The notes below the pieces were generated by a model. It was given only the letters and a program-made list of their open reading frames with translations. It was not told the origin of the DNA and did no database searches. From the NCBI GenBank assembly GCA_009775265.1, contig VSPG01000005.1, positions 23,592 through 87,591 on the forward strand: a stretch of 64,000 nucleotides of DNA, written 5' to 3'. The stretch is from Muribaculaceae bacterium (lineage in GTDB: Bacteria > Bacteroidota > Bacteroidia > Bacteroidales > Muribaculaceae). Both the position numbers and the translations under genes were made by a program. This document shows, in pieces, positions 8,883 through 17,884 of the stretch (positions within the stretch are counted from its first letter, which is position 1; each line of letters begins with the position of its first letter).

Positions 8883-10424
8883 TTAATAGCCCGGGTTCTG
8901 GCCCACTGTGGCCACGTACTGGTAGGGGATGGCGAAAAGGTCGCGGTGCTCGGCTATGGGTGCGCCTTCGGGCACTCCGCCTTTCCAGCTCCACACGTAG
9001 CTGCTGCCTGTGTAGAGGCCGAAGCGTATGAGGTCGCTGCGGCGGAATCCTTCCCAATAGAGCTCGCACTGGCGCTCGTTGAGCACGTCGGTGAGGCTGT
9101 AGTTGTTGACTTCGGGCAGACCGGCGCGGTCGCGCACGAGGTTGAGGTATTTGAGGCCGTCGCATCCGCTGACACCGCGTTTTTCGCATTCGGCGAGCAT
9201 GAGGTAGGTGTCGGCGAGGCGGAACACGGGGTAGTCGGCGTCGCACATGCCGCCTGTGCTCATCACGACAGGTCCGGCGTCGGGGTTGTTGTCGTAGTTG
9301 TCTTCGCTGGTGTAGCGGTATTTGATACACACGTAGCCCTGTGTCGTGTAGTCGTCAAGGTCGGCCACGCTGTTGTCGAAGCCTGTGGAGTAGAACATTG
9401 CGCGCTTGTCGCCGGGCTCGAAAGCGTTTACGAGTTCGGGGCGCACCTTCAGTCCGCTCCATGGGTCGAAGCCGCAGCCGAGTTGTGCCAGCACGTCGGA
9501 AGGCATGGCGTCGCAGAAAGCTCCTGCAGTCATGTAGGTGGTGCCTCCCCACGATTCCATAGAGCCTACCTGCTGGGGCGCTGCCCACAGGATTTCGCCG
9601 TTGCCTACGTATCTGTCGTTGGAGCCGCAGAACAGGTATTTATATTCCGGAGCCAGCTGTATGCCGGTGGCCAGCACCTGCTTGCAGGCTTCGGCGCATT
9701 CGGCGTACATGGCTGTGCCGGTGTACACTTCGGCGTTGAGGTAGAGCTTGGCAAGGAGCATGTAAGCGGCTTCGCGGCTTACGCGTCCGTAGGTCTGCTG
9801 CGCAGCAACGGGCACCGACGGTATGGCGGCGGCGAGGTCGGCCACGGTGGCGTCAAAGAGCTGCTTGCGGTCGTAGGTGGGGCAGATGGCGCCTGTGGGG
9901 GAGTTTTCGTCAATCCAGGGCCCGTGGCCGAAAAGGTCGATCATGCAGTAGTAGGCATATGCGCGGAGCACGCGTGCTTCGGCAGCGAAAGCCGTCTTTT
10001 CGTCGTCGGTGAGGAGGTCGCCTGCCTCAGGCAGCTTGGAGATGAGCACGGATGCTTTCTTGGCCACGTCGGCTTCACGGGCGTAAGAGGCGTAAATCCA
10101 TTCGTTGTTGTCCTGCCAGATGTTGCCGTTGAGGGCGCGGTAGCCCGGATCCTCCCATTTATTCACGATGATGGCTTCGTCGGCGGTGATTTCCTGCAGG
10201 TTCCAGTGGCAGCGGATGTATGTGCCGGCGCCGCCGTCGGAGGTGGAGATGTTGCCTTCGTAGAGGAAGGCTCCGTAGAGGCTGCCGAGGTAGCCGTACC
10301 ACTCTTCGGTGGTGGTGAGTTCGAGCTTTGTCTGAGGGTCGTCGGGCATTACGTCGAGGTCGTCGGCGCAGGATGCTCCGGCCAGTGCCACACAGGCTAT
10401 AGCTGCATATTTATATAGTTTCAT
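8883..10424 (-). CDS. susD: SusD/RagB-family glycan-binding lipoprotein
   Basis: 513 residues, lipobox LAGASC (Cys19) followed by ADDLDVMPDDPQTKLELTT, typical of the SusD/RagB N-terminus. Helical TPR-like segments are visible, and the C-terminal part has the usual LNLVRDRAGLPEV and LNERQCELYWEGFRRSDLIR motifs. SusD proteins form the lid of the SusC transporter on the cell surface and bind the glycan. It lies 28 bases downstream of susC, as always in these pairs. Length and motifs are complete. Substrate unknown, though the downstream SusE/F-type modules suggest a starch-like glucan. Confidence 0.95.
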   Translation of the reverse strand: MKLYKYAAIACVALAGASCADDLDVMPDDPQTKLELTTTEEWYGYLGSLYGAFLYEGNISTSDGGAGTYIRCHWNLQEITADEAIIVNKWEDPGYRALNGNIWQDNNEWIYASYAREADVAKKASVLISKLPEAGDLLTDDEKTAFAAEARVLRAYAYYCMIDLFGHGPWIDENSPTGAICPTYDRKQLFDATVADLAAAIPSVPVAAQQTYGRVSREAAYMLLAKLYLNAEVYTGTAMYAECAEACKQVLATGIQLAPEYKYLFCGSNDRYVGNGEILWAAPQQVGSMESWGGTTYMTAGAFCDAMPSDVLAQLGCGFDPWSGLKVRPELVNAFEPGDKRAMFYSTGFDNSVADLDDYTTQGYVCIKYRYTSEDNYDNNPDAGPVVMSTGGMCDADYPVFRLADTYLMLAECEKRGVSGCDGLKYLNLVRDRAGLPEVNNYSLTDVLNERQCELYWEGFRRSDLIRFGLYTGSSYVWSWKGGVPEGAPIAEHRDLFAIPYQYVATVGQNPGY

Positions 10425-10452
10425 ATATTTCTGTTGAAGTTATGTTGAGGAT

Positions 10453-13400
10453 TTAGAAGGATGCCACTACACCGACGGTGAATGTGGTGGGACGGGGGTA
10501 TACGCTGCTGTCTATGCCGCTGCCTACTTCGGGGTCGACGCCCTTGTATCTGGTGATGACGAAGGGGTTCTGCACGGCGCCGTAGAGACGCAGGCGCAGT
10601 GCGTTGTTGAGGAGCTGGCTCCAGGTGTAGCCGAGGGTGATGTTGTCGCATCGTACGTATGATGCGTTGCGCACGAAGTAGTCGCTGAGCTGCATCTGGT
10701 CGGTTTTTTTGCTCTGCCACAGGTAGGTGTTGTTCATCAGGTTCGACAGCGGGGGCACGGAGGTGTTGGAGGCGAAAGAGTTGTCCACTTCGTTTTTGTT
10801 GTACAGCCAGTTGCCGATGCTCGAGCGGAGAGTGAAACCGAAGTCCCAGTTCTTGTAGCTGAAGTTGTTGGACCAGTTCATGGTGACGGCGGGGTCTTTG
10901 GAGTGGTAGAGGTAGCGGTCTTCGCCGGTGATTACGCCGTCGCCGTTGCGGTCCACGAACACGCCTTCCATGGGTGTGCCGTCGGCGTTGTACACCTGTT
11001 CGTACACCCAGAAGGAGAATGCGGGGAATCCTTCCTGGTGCTTCATCACGTCGCCTGCGGTGCCGATGTTGCCGGTGGTGCTGTCGGCGCCTTCGGCAAG
11101 GCGGGTAACCTTGTTTTTGTTCCATGCCACGTTGTAGCTGCTTGTCCATGTGAATTCCTTGGTGACTATGGGGCGGGTGACGAGGTTGAATTCCACGCCG
11201 ATGTTCTCGAGGTCGCCGAGGTTCTGCGGGCCGCGGTTGCTGAGGTTGGAACCGATGGTGTAGTTGGCCACTGTGAGCAGGTCTTTTGTCTTGCGCTTAT
11301 AGAAGTCGAAGCTGCCGGTGATGCGGTTGTTGAGGAATGCGAAGTCCACGCCGGCGTTCCATGTGTGGGTTTCTTCCCATTTCAGAGCGGTGTTGTAGGC
11401 TTCCGGCATTACCGTGTAGTGGTATTTGCCGTCGGGACCGAGGTACATCTGGTTCATGTTGGTGCTCTGGTTGAACACGGGCATGTAGAAGTACAGGTAC
11501 TGCTCGCCGAGGTCCTGCTGGCCGGTGACGCCGTAGCCGCCGCGCAGCTTGAGTTCGTTCATGAACGAGCGTGCGCCTTCCATGAAGCTTTCGTCAAGGA
11601 GTTTCCAGCCGAGAGCCACAGCGGGGAATGTGCCCCAGCGGTAATCTTTGCTGAAGCGGCTGGTGCCGTCGCGGCGCACGGTGGCCGTAATCAGGTAGCG
11701 GTCCATGAACGTGTAGTTCAGACGGCCGAAGTAGCTGAGGAGCTGGTAGGGTTTGCTGTAATACACGGTGGGTGTGCGCTGGTAGCCGTCGAAATCCATG
11801 CCGGGTGCGTTGACGAAGCTATAGTTGTGGCCGGAGAATTTGAATTTCTGCCATGAATAGCCGGCCGTGAGGTCGATGGCGGAGTTGATGTCCTTGAACT
11901 CCTTGTTGTAGTTGAGGTAGAAGTCGAGCAGCAGGTTGTAGCGTTCTTCGTTCTCTTTGTATTTGGTGGTGTAGCCGTCGCGCACGCTCACGTCGCTGCC
12001 GGGCACATAGTGTCCGTCCTTCCAGGCCGAGGGCGAGAAGGGCATGTTGAAGTTGGTGCATTCGCCGTGGCTGTAGTCGTAGGCGAGGTTGAGGTTGGCG
12101 CGGAGTTCGCGCAGGAAAGGCATCTTCAGGTCAAGCTGCAGGTTGCCGATGCTCTGGTACACTTTTGATTTGGAGCTGTAGTCCATGAGTTCGGCTACGG
12201 GGTTGAGGGCTTCGAGTGTGTTGATTTTAACTCCGTTGTCGCCGCTAATCAGCGAGCCTCCGTTTCCGTAGCTTGTGTAGTTGTTGAGGTTGTTGCCTCC
12301 GGGCATGAACACTGGTAAGGTGGGGTTGAAGCTCACGGCTCCGCCGAGCACGCCTTTCTGGTAGCGGTTGGTGATGTAGGCGCCCTTGACGTTGAAGTTG
12401 ACGCTGAGCAGGTCGTCGAAGAATTTCGGAGTGAGGTTGATGCTTGCCGTGGCGCGGTCCATCGACGATGTTTTGATGATACCGTTGTTGTTGGTATAGC
12501 TCAGGGCTACGCGGTAGGGGAGCACGCCTGCGGTTCCGCCCACGCTGATAGAGTAGTCGGACGACACGCTGGTGCGTAGCACTTCGTCCTGCCAGTCGGT
12601 GTTGTAGATGGTGCCGTTGACGCCGAGTGCGGCGGCCTGCTTGGAGTCGGCGCCGTAGCGGTCTATCACGTATTTGGCGAAAGTGTTGCCGTCCATCATG
12701 TCCATGGTCTTGCGGGGAGTGTTCACGTACATGTTGGCGGTGAAGTTCACCTGCGGTTTGCCGGCCTGTCCTTTTTTGGTGGTGATGATGATGACGCCGT
12801 TGCTTGCGCGCGAACCGTAGATGGCTGTTGCGGAAGCGTCCTTAAGGATGGTCATGCTTTCCACGTTTTCGGGCGATACGAGGCCGAGTGCGTTGCTCGA
12901 GCCTTTTACGGTGGAGCGCTCGATGGGCACACCGTCCACCACGATGAGGGGGGCGTTGCTTGCGGCCAGCGAAGCGCCGCCGCGGATGAGGATGTCGGCG
13001 CCGCCTGCGGGGTTGCCGCCGTCGGTGGTCACAACCACGCCGGGGCTTGCGCCCACGAGCATTTCCTGCGCGGAAGTGGCGAGGCCTGCCTCTATTTCGT
13101 CGGGCTTGATGACGGCTACGGAGCCTGTGGCATCGGATTTTTTGACAACACCGTAGCCCACGACAACGAGCTCGTTGAGCGCGGCGGTGCTGCTCTGCAG
13201 GGTCACGTCGATGCTGGTGCGGCCGTCGACGGCGACTTCCTGCGAGTTGTAGCCTATGTATGAGAATACGAGTGTGCCGTTGGCGGGCGCTTCGATGCGG
13301 TAGTTACCGTCAATATCGGTGGCAACTCCCGTTGTCTGGCCTTTCAGCGTGACGCTGGCGCCGATTGCGGGTTCACCGTCGGACTCATGCACTGTGCCCG

Positions 13401-13500
13401 TCACGATGACATTTTGTGCCAATGCCGGGAAGGAAAGACATAGCACTGCTGCGAGCACAAGCCAAGCCTTCCGAGTCATTTGAAAACAAATGTTCTTCAT
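10453..13500 (-). CDS. susC: SusC/RagA-family TonB-dependent outer-membrane transporter
   Basis: 1,015 residues. Signal peptide to about Ala28, then a carboxypeptidase-D-like regulatory domain (about 31-112), the SusC signature around LNELVVVGYGVVKKSD, a plug domain (about 125-230, GSRASNGVIIITTKKG) and a 22-strand-type barrel to the end (closing with a Phe). It imports oligosaccharides across the outer membrane using TonB/ExbBD energy, together with SusD. It is the first gene of a four-gene operon with a well-formed promoter at 13,618-13,647. No anti-sigma-contacting STN domain is present at the N-terminus, so regulation is probably not by an ECF sigma pair; no regulator is adjacent. Confidence 0.96.
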   Translation of the reverse strand: MKNICFQMTRKAWLVLAAVLCLSFPALAQNVIVTGTVHESDGEPAIGASVTLKGQTTGVATDIDGNYRIEAPANGTLVFSYIGYNSQEVAVDGRTSIDVTLQSSTAALNELVVVGYGVVKKSDATGSVAVIKPDEIEAGLATSAQEMLVGASPGVVVTTDGGNPAGGADILIRGGASLAASNAPLIVVDGVPIERSTVKGSSNALGLVSPENVESMTILKDASATAIYGSRASNGVIIITTKKGQAGKPQVNFTANMYVNTPRKTMDMMDGNTFAKYVIDRYGADSKQAAALGVNGTIYNTDWQDEVLRTSVSSDYSISVGGTAGVLPYRVALSYTNNNGIIKTSSMDRATASINLTPKFFDDLLSVNFNVKGAYITNRYQKGVLGGAVSFNPTLPVFMPGGNNLNNYTSYGNGGSLISGDNGVKINTLEALNPVAELMDYSSKSKVYQSIGNLQLDLKMPFLRELRANLNLAYDYSHGECTNFNMPFSPSAWKDGHYVPGSDVSVRDGYTTKYKENEERYNLLLDFYLNYNKEFKDINSAIDLTAGYSWQKFKFSGHNYSFVNAPGMDFDGYQRTPTVYYSKPYQLLSYFGRLNYTFMDRYLITATVRRDGTSRFSKDYRWGTFPAVALGWKLLDESFMEGARSFMNELKLRGGYGVTGQQDLGEQYLYFYMPVFNQSTNMNQMYLGPDGKYHYTVMPEAYNTALKWEETHTWNAGVDFAFLNNRITGSFDFYKRKTKDLLTVANYTIGSNLSNRGPQNLGDLENIGVEFNLVTRPIVTKEFTWTSSYNVAWNKNKVTRLAEGADSTTGNIGTAGDVMKHQEGFPAFSFWVYEQVYNADGTPMEGVFVDRNGDGVITGEDRYLYHSKDPAVTMNWSNNFSYKNWDFGFTLRSSIGNWLYNKNEVDNSFASNTSVPPLSNLMNNTYLWQSKKTDQMQLSDYFVRNASYVRCDNITLGYTWSQLLNNALRLRLYGAVQNPFVITRYKGVDPEVGSGIDSSVYPRPTTFTVGVVASF

Positions 13501-13617
13501 GCAATAATGTTTAAAAGAAAAAGTAATTATGTTTTGAATAATCTCTATGCTTAATGTATGCCAGTGGCTGTCGTTACGGCTGCAATGGTATTAGATGCCG
13601 CTGTGTTTTCCACCTCG

Positions 13618-13647
13618 CAAATTTACCCAAAATTTTACCCCCCCCAA
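13618..13647 (-). promoter_or_regulatory. susC operon promoter with poly-G spacer
   Basis: On the minus strand TTG (13647-13645), a 19-base spacer, then a perfect -7 box TAAATTTG (13625-13618). The spacer begins with a G run: eight G in total counting the G of the -33 box (13,645-13,638). The leader to the susC ATG is about 110 bases. A change in G-run length would directly change the -33/-7 spacing. Confidence 0.75.
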
Positions 13648-14026
13648 CTTATTAACAAGAATTAACGAATTTTAATGGCGCCTTTGCTTCGGGTATATGA
13701 TTGCATGGCCGTCAGTACATGATTGAATTAATGTTAACGGACTTGTGGTGCGGCAGTTTTGTGTTAATTTTGCGATGTTATGTGCGGTGTTATAGTCGGA
13801 AACGGGGCGCTAAGGCGCCTGTGTGTTATTTTTGCGTTGCAGGGCAGTGAGCACTGCAGGTTCTTAAGGATGTAACAGGCATAAGCGGTTTCAAGGCAAA
13901 GAAACGCTGGGAGCGGCAGTGGAAAGAATTCCGGGACGATTTCAGGAAAAAACGGCAAAAGAACGTAGAATAAAGTTTTTTGAGAACTTTTTGGTGCGCG
14001 GCCGGATGGTTCTCTGAAAAAATCGT
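13648..14026. other. Intergenic region between divergent susC and PKD-protein genes
   Basis: No convincing gene. It is AT-rich near 13,650-13,780 and holds two short GC-rich palindromes (about 13,806-13,822 around GGCGC/GCGCC, and 13,842-13,858 around GCAGTG/CACTGC). A 108-codon minus-strand frame (13,764-14,090) has no recognisable features and overlaps the next gene's start. No tRNA seen. Confidence 0.5.
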
Positions 14027-14034
14027 TACATTTG
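14027..14034 (+). promoter_or_regulatory. Candidate -7 box for the PKD-domain gene
   Basis: TACATTTG, a perfect match to TAnnTTTG, 36 bases before the ATG at 14,071. No clear -33 TTTG at the right distance was seen. Confidence 0.45.
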
Positions 14035-14070
14035 TGCTCTATCCATAAATTCATCATATTATTTAAGTCT

Positions 14071-15993
14071 ATGAAGAAGATTTTACTCATGGCTGCTGCT
14101 GTAGGAGCGGCTGTGGCGCCGGCAAGGGCGCTTACGGCGTCGTTTGCGTCGCAGGAGGCAGAGACGGCTGTGTTTGCCTGCGGATTTGACTCCGATGAGG
14201 AGATGGAGGGCTGGACTGTTGCCGGATGGCAGCTCGAAGCCGTTCCGAGACTGGATCAGGGCGATGTTAAGCCTTTTTCTACCATAAATCCCGAAAGTGT
14301 TTACTCTGCTGCGTGTCTGGACCAGCTCAAGCCGCAGAATGAAGCCATGGTGTCGCCCGAAGTGGAGGTGCCTGAAGGCGCTCGGCTGCGGTTTTATGCG
14401 GCATTCAGCGAATATTTCGGCTTGTGGGGCCATATGGAGGTGAGCGTGCTTGATGGCACTGAGAGCACTTTGTTGCTGAACAGCTTCCTGTGGAGCCAGG
14501 AGGATGGCAACGAAGGCTCGCGGTGGGTGCCGTTCAGCTACGACCTCTCGGCTTTTGCCGGCCGGAAAGTGCGCTTCGAGTTCCGCTATATCAACACCGA
14601 CAATGGCGGCGACAACGTGTATGTGGACGATGTGGCCGTAAGCGTGACGGATGCTTCGCCGGAATCAAGCATAACCATATTTGAGGAAGGAAGCGTGCAT
14701 TTCACCGACCTTAGCGAAGGCGCCACGGCATGGGAGTGGACATTCGCCGGCGGCACGCCTTCCGCGAGCACCGAGCAGAACCCTGTGGTGACGTATGCCG
14801 AGCCGGGAGTGTATGATGTGACGCTTACCGTAAGCGACGAATCCGGCGCTACGGCCACGGCCACCCGCAAAGCTTATGTAAACGTGAAAGGACAGACCCC
14901 GACGGCCCGCGTCGGATTGCCCGCCGGATGCTATATGTCGCCGTGGACCATGTGCTATGTGCCCGTAGGCACACCTGTCACCTTCTCCGACCGCAGCACA
15001 GGAAAACCGACAGAATGGATATGGCAGCTCCCCGGCACCGATAAGCCCGTGTGCTACGACCAGAACCCCACGGTGACATATACCCAAGAAGGCGTATTCG
15101 GCCTCAGCCTGCGCGCCGGCAACGCCTCCGGAAGCACTGTCGATGAATACCGCGATGCCGTCCGTGCAGGCGGTGCGGAGTATGTGTGGAACATTTCTCC
15201 CGAAGAGAGTGCTGCCATAGAACCCATTGATATGAGCTGGTACGGCAACTATGCCGGCACCAACTTTCTCGGTCTCGGCGCTTTTGCCGAACGCTTCGAG
15301 GCGCCTGCCGCCGCCGGCAGCATAGATTGCGTACAGGCCTATTTCGGAAAAGTCTACCATGTGGCTGCAAGCGCGGATGCCCCCATCGTGGTGAGCGTAT
15401 GCGAGGAAGCTGCCGAGGGCGGCCCCGGCGCGGTGCTGGCCACGACATCGTTGCCCGCGAAGGAGCTTGTAGACGGCTACCAGGCCTACGACCCGACCAC
15501 TTTCACCTTCGACGAGCCCGCACTCGTGAAGAAAGGCAAGCCGTTCTATGTGGTGATAGGTCCGTTCCCGGCCAATGAAGACGAAAGCTACAATGTGGAC
15601 GACATAGCCCTGTACTGCTCGCCCCGCCGCGATGCCGACAAGGGCGGTTATTCCACCGCATGGCATTTCGCTTACGACGAGAATCCCGACAACCCGTATG
15701 AGTACCTCACCACCGGCAAGTGGATGGCGCAGACCGACGAACTCGTGTCGCTGGCCCTTACTCCGCACCTTGAGTTTGACAAGGCACAGGTAGGCATAGA
15801 CGACGCCGTGGCCGACACCGCCATTGAAGTACGCCGCGAAGGCGACATGCTCTTTGCCGCCGGCGACGTGCTTGTCTACAACCTCGCCGGAATGCTCGTG
15901 GCCCGCGGCACAGACAGCGTGCACGTAGGCTCTCTCGCATCCGGAGTCTATGTGGTGCGCACTCCCGCAGGCGCTGCAAAAGTGGTGCTCTGA
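14071..15993 (+). CDS. Secreted PKD-domain protein with type IX secretion sorting tail
   Basis: 640 residues from the ATG at 14,071, which gives a clean signal peptide (KKILLMAAAVGAAVAPARA). Residues about 30-190 look like a choice-of-anchor/MAM-like beta domain (VFACGFDSDEEMEGW, DDVAVSVTDA). One clear PKD domain follows (HFTDLSEGATAWEWTFAGG, about 210-285) and a second PKD-like domain (about 300-375). A large C-terminal domain precedes a tail of about 60 residues with VYNLAGMLVARG and LASGVYVVRT, the pattern of type A sorting domains of the type IX secretion system. The product is probably surface-bound or secreted. Binding partner unknown. A near-leader promoter box lies at 14,027. Confidence 0.8.
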   Translation: MKKILLMAAAVGAAVAPARALTASFASQEAETAVFACGFDSDEEMEGWTVAGWQLEAVPRLDQGDVKPFSTINPESVYSAACLDQLKPQNEAMVSPEVEVPEGARLRFYAAFSEYFGLWGHMEVSVLDGTESTLLLNSFLWSQEDGNEGSRWVPFSYDLSAFAGRKVRFEFRYINTDNGGDNVYVDDVAVSVTDASPESSITIFEEGSVHFTDLSEGATAWEWTFAGGTPSASTEQNPVVTYAEPGVYDVTLTVSDESGATATATRKAYVNVKGQTPTARVGLPAGCYMSPWTMCYVPVGTPVTFSDRSTGKPTEWIWQLPGTDKPVCYDQNPTVTYTQEGVFGLSLRAGNASGSTVDEYRDAVRAGGAEYVWNISPEESAAIEPIDMSWYGNYAGTNFLGLGAFAERFEAPAAAGSIDCVQAYFGKVYHVAASADAPIVVSVCEEAAEGGPGAVLATTSLPAKELVDGYQAYDPTTFTFDEPALVKKGKPFYVVIGPFPANEDESYNVDDIALYCSPRRDADKGGYSTAWHFAYDENPDNPYEYLTTGKWMAQTDELVSLALTPHLEFDKAQVGIDDAVADTAIEVRREGDMLFAAGDVLVYNLAGMLVARGTDSVHVGSLASGVYVVRTPAGAAKVVL

Positions 15994-16001
15994 TAATTAT
16001 T

Positions 16002-16058
16002 CAGCAACTACAAATACGTCCCGAAGCCGACGGCTTCGGGACGTATTTGTAGTTGCTG
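16002..16058. terminator. Perfect 27-bp hairpin, probable bidirectional terminator
   Basis: Arms 16,002-16,028 and 16,032-16,058 are exact reverse complements with a 3-base loop. It starts 8 bases after the PKD-protein stop. Neither side has a strong U-run, so it may act as a terminator, an mRNA 3' end protector or an insertion scar. It abuts the promoter of the restriction-modification genes. Confidence 0.65.
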
Positions 16059-16089
16059 TTGCCATTTAATTTCAAAAGTAGTATTTTTG
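16059..16089 (+). promoter_or_regulatory. Promoter of restriction-modification operon
   Basis: TTG (16,059-16,061), 20 bases, then a perfect -7 box TATTTTTG (16,082-16,089). The first ATG of the methylase is only 5 bases after the -7 box, so the transcript is expected to be leaderless or nearly so. Confidence 0.65.
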
Positions 16090-16093
16090 CAAG

Positions 16094-17032
16094 ATGATGT
16101 ATACTTCGGAAATACAAAAAACAGTTTCAATAAAGCCTTTTCTGAAATGGGCAGGCGGGAAAACTCAATTGCTTCCAGTGCTTGATTGCTATCTTCCTGT
16201 TTCAGTTGCCAATGGGTCGGATTTTACATATATAGAACCGTTTGTGGGCGGTGGCGCGATGCTGTTCCACGTCCTAAGGAAATACAAAAACATAAAAAAA
16301 GCTATTGTCAACGATGTAAACGAGCGTCTTATTGTAACTTATAAAGTCATTAAAGAAGCTCCATATGAGCTGATAGAAAAGTTGAATCGCTTGAATGACA
16401 ATTATATCAAAATTAAAGATGTCGATGGCCGAAAGGAGTTTTATCTTGAAATCCGCGAGCGTTTCAACAAATCAGGGAACAGAAGTGTCGAGGATGCCGG
16501 ATATATGATATTTTTAAACCGGACATGTTTTAACGGTCTTTATCGTGAAAATTCAAAAGGACATTTCAATGTCCCGTTCGGGAAATATCCTAATCCTCTC
16601 ATATGCGATGCAGACACAATATTGTCTGATAGCGAGATGTTGCAGAAGGTGGATTTAAAATGTGGCGATTATTCAGAGATTATTGAATTTGCCGATAAAC
16701 ACAGTATTGTATACATTGATCCGCCGTACAGGCCACTGGATGCCACTTCGAGTTTCAACTCTTATGTAAAAGGACATTTTGATGATGCTGAGCAATTGCG
16801 TCTGAAGTGTTTTGTTGATGAACTGGATGGCAACGGCTGTAAAGTGTTGTTGAGCAATTCCGACTGCCGCAGCAGGAATCCTGAAGACCTGTTTTTTGAT
16901 AATCTTTATAAAGATTATATAATAGAACGTGTACTTGCGCGACGTTCTATTAATGCCGTTCCGTCCAAACGTGGGAAATTAACTGAATTGCTTATACGGA
17001 ATTACCAACAATACCAAGGCGTGATTTTATAA
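16094..17032 (+). CDS. dpnM: DpnM-type DNA adenine N6-methyltransferase (GATC)
   Basis: 312 residues. FLKWAGGKTQLLP (16-28) is the AdoMet-binding motif I of the D12/Dam class, YIEPFVGGGAMLF (46-58) follows, and the catalytic DPPY motif is at 209-212 (VYIDPPYRPL). Length and motif order fit the alpha-class DpnM/Dam enzymes that methylate adenine in GATC. It protects host DNA from the DpnII-like nuclease encoded 20 bases downstream. Two ATGs occur in tandem (16,094 and 16,097). Base composition is clearly more AT-rich than neighbouring genes, which points to horizontal acquisition of the whole cassette. Specificity for GATC is inferred from family and partners. Confidence 0.92.
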   Translation: MMYTSEIQKTVSIKPFLKWAGGKTQLLPVLDCYLPVSVANGSDFTYIEPFVGGGAMLFHVLRKYKNIKKAIVNDVNERLIVTYKVIKEAPYELIEKLNRLNDNYIKIKDVDGRKEFYLEIRERFNKSGNRSVEDAGYMIFLNRTCFNGLYRENSKGHFNVPFGKYPNPLICDADTILSDSEMLQKVDLKCGDYSEIIEFADKHSIVYIDPPYRPLDATSSFNSYVKGHFDDAEQLRLKCFVDELDGNGCKVLLSNSDCRSRNPEDLFFDNLYKDYIIERVLARRSINAVPSKRGKLTELLIRNYQQYQGVIL

Positions 17033-17052
17033 CATTCAATACAAAAGACAAT

Positions 17053-17880
17053 ATGGCAGACAGACTTGAGAAGTTTTTAGCTCCATTGAAAGACACACAT
17101 TTTTCGCTTGGCGATTATGTCGATTTTGAAAAAGTGGGCAGGAATGTGGAGTCCATATCAATTAAACTGAATCAACTCAATTATCTTATTGGACAGCCTG
17201 ATATGGAATATGCCGTAAGGCGTTTATGGCATGAAAATCCCGGAGCGTTCACTGTCTTGGATGTTCTTATCGCAGTACGGTCAAAGGATATGAAGAAAGC
17301 CTTGGACAAAGAAGGGAACATCTGCATTATAAGTGATTTTTTCAAATCGCCGGAGCAGGTGATGGATTTCCTTGATGGTACCGGTTTGGCTGAATTGTTC
17401 AGAGACCGGAAAATTAAGAACCTTGTGGACTATGTATTTGGCGTGGAAGTCGGTCTTGATTCAAATGCCCGTAAAAATCGTGGCGGTCACATAATGGAAA
17501 ATCTGGTGGCGTCTATCTTTGAACAGAATGGACTTGATTATGAGCGTGAGGTGTATTATTCGGCGTTTCCATTAATAGAAAAAGCGCTTGGGGCTGATAA
17601 TAAACGTTTTGATTTTGTTTTGCGGAATACCCACAAGACATATTTGATAGAAACCAATTTTTACGCCGGAGGGGGTTCCAAACTCAATGAGGTGGCCCGT
17701 GCGTATTCGGAATTGGCGCCTAAGATTAATGCTGTGCCCGGATTTGAATTTGTATGGATTACTGATGGCATAGGATGGATGTCGGCAAAAAATAAATTGG
17801 AAGAAGCAATGGCCTGTATCCCGAGCGTTTATAATCTTTCTACAATTCAAGATTTGATAGATAAAGTAAAAGAGGGATAA
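17053..17880 (+). CDS. dpnB: DpnII/MboI-family restriction endonuclease
   Basis: 275 residues. The sequence follows the DpnII family over its length: FSLGDYVDFEKVGRNVESI near the start, and a PD-(D/E)XK-type core around FDFVL (Asp187) and YLIETNFY (Glu200, Asn202), followed by GGGSKLNEVARAY. Enzymes of this family cut before an unmethylated GATC. It sits between two methyltransferase genes, 20 bases after dpnM and 4 bases before the second methylase, so the three are co-transcribed. AT-rich like its neighbours. In pneumococcus the nuclease gene is last; here it is in the middle. Confidence 0.92.
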   Translation: MADRLEKFLAPLKDTHFSLGDYVDFEKVGRNVESISIKLNQLNYLIGQPDMEYAVRRLWHENPGAFTVLDVLIAVRSKDMKKALDKEGNICIISDFFKSPEQVMDFLDGTGLAELFRDRKIKNLVDYVFGVEVGLDSNARKNRGGHIMENLVASIFEQNGLDYEREVYYSAFPLIEKALGADNKRFDFVLRNTHKTYLIETNFYAGGGSKLNEVARAYSELAPKINAVPGFEFVWITDGIGWMSAKNKLEEAMACIPSVYNLSTIQDLIDKVKEG

Positions 17881-17884
17881 TGAT

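Noticed and set aside
13764..14090. 108-codon minus-strand frame between susC and the PKD gene
   Set aside because: No family resemblance, and it overlaps the promoter and start of the PKD-domain gene.
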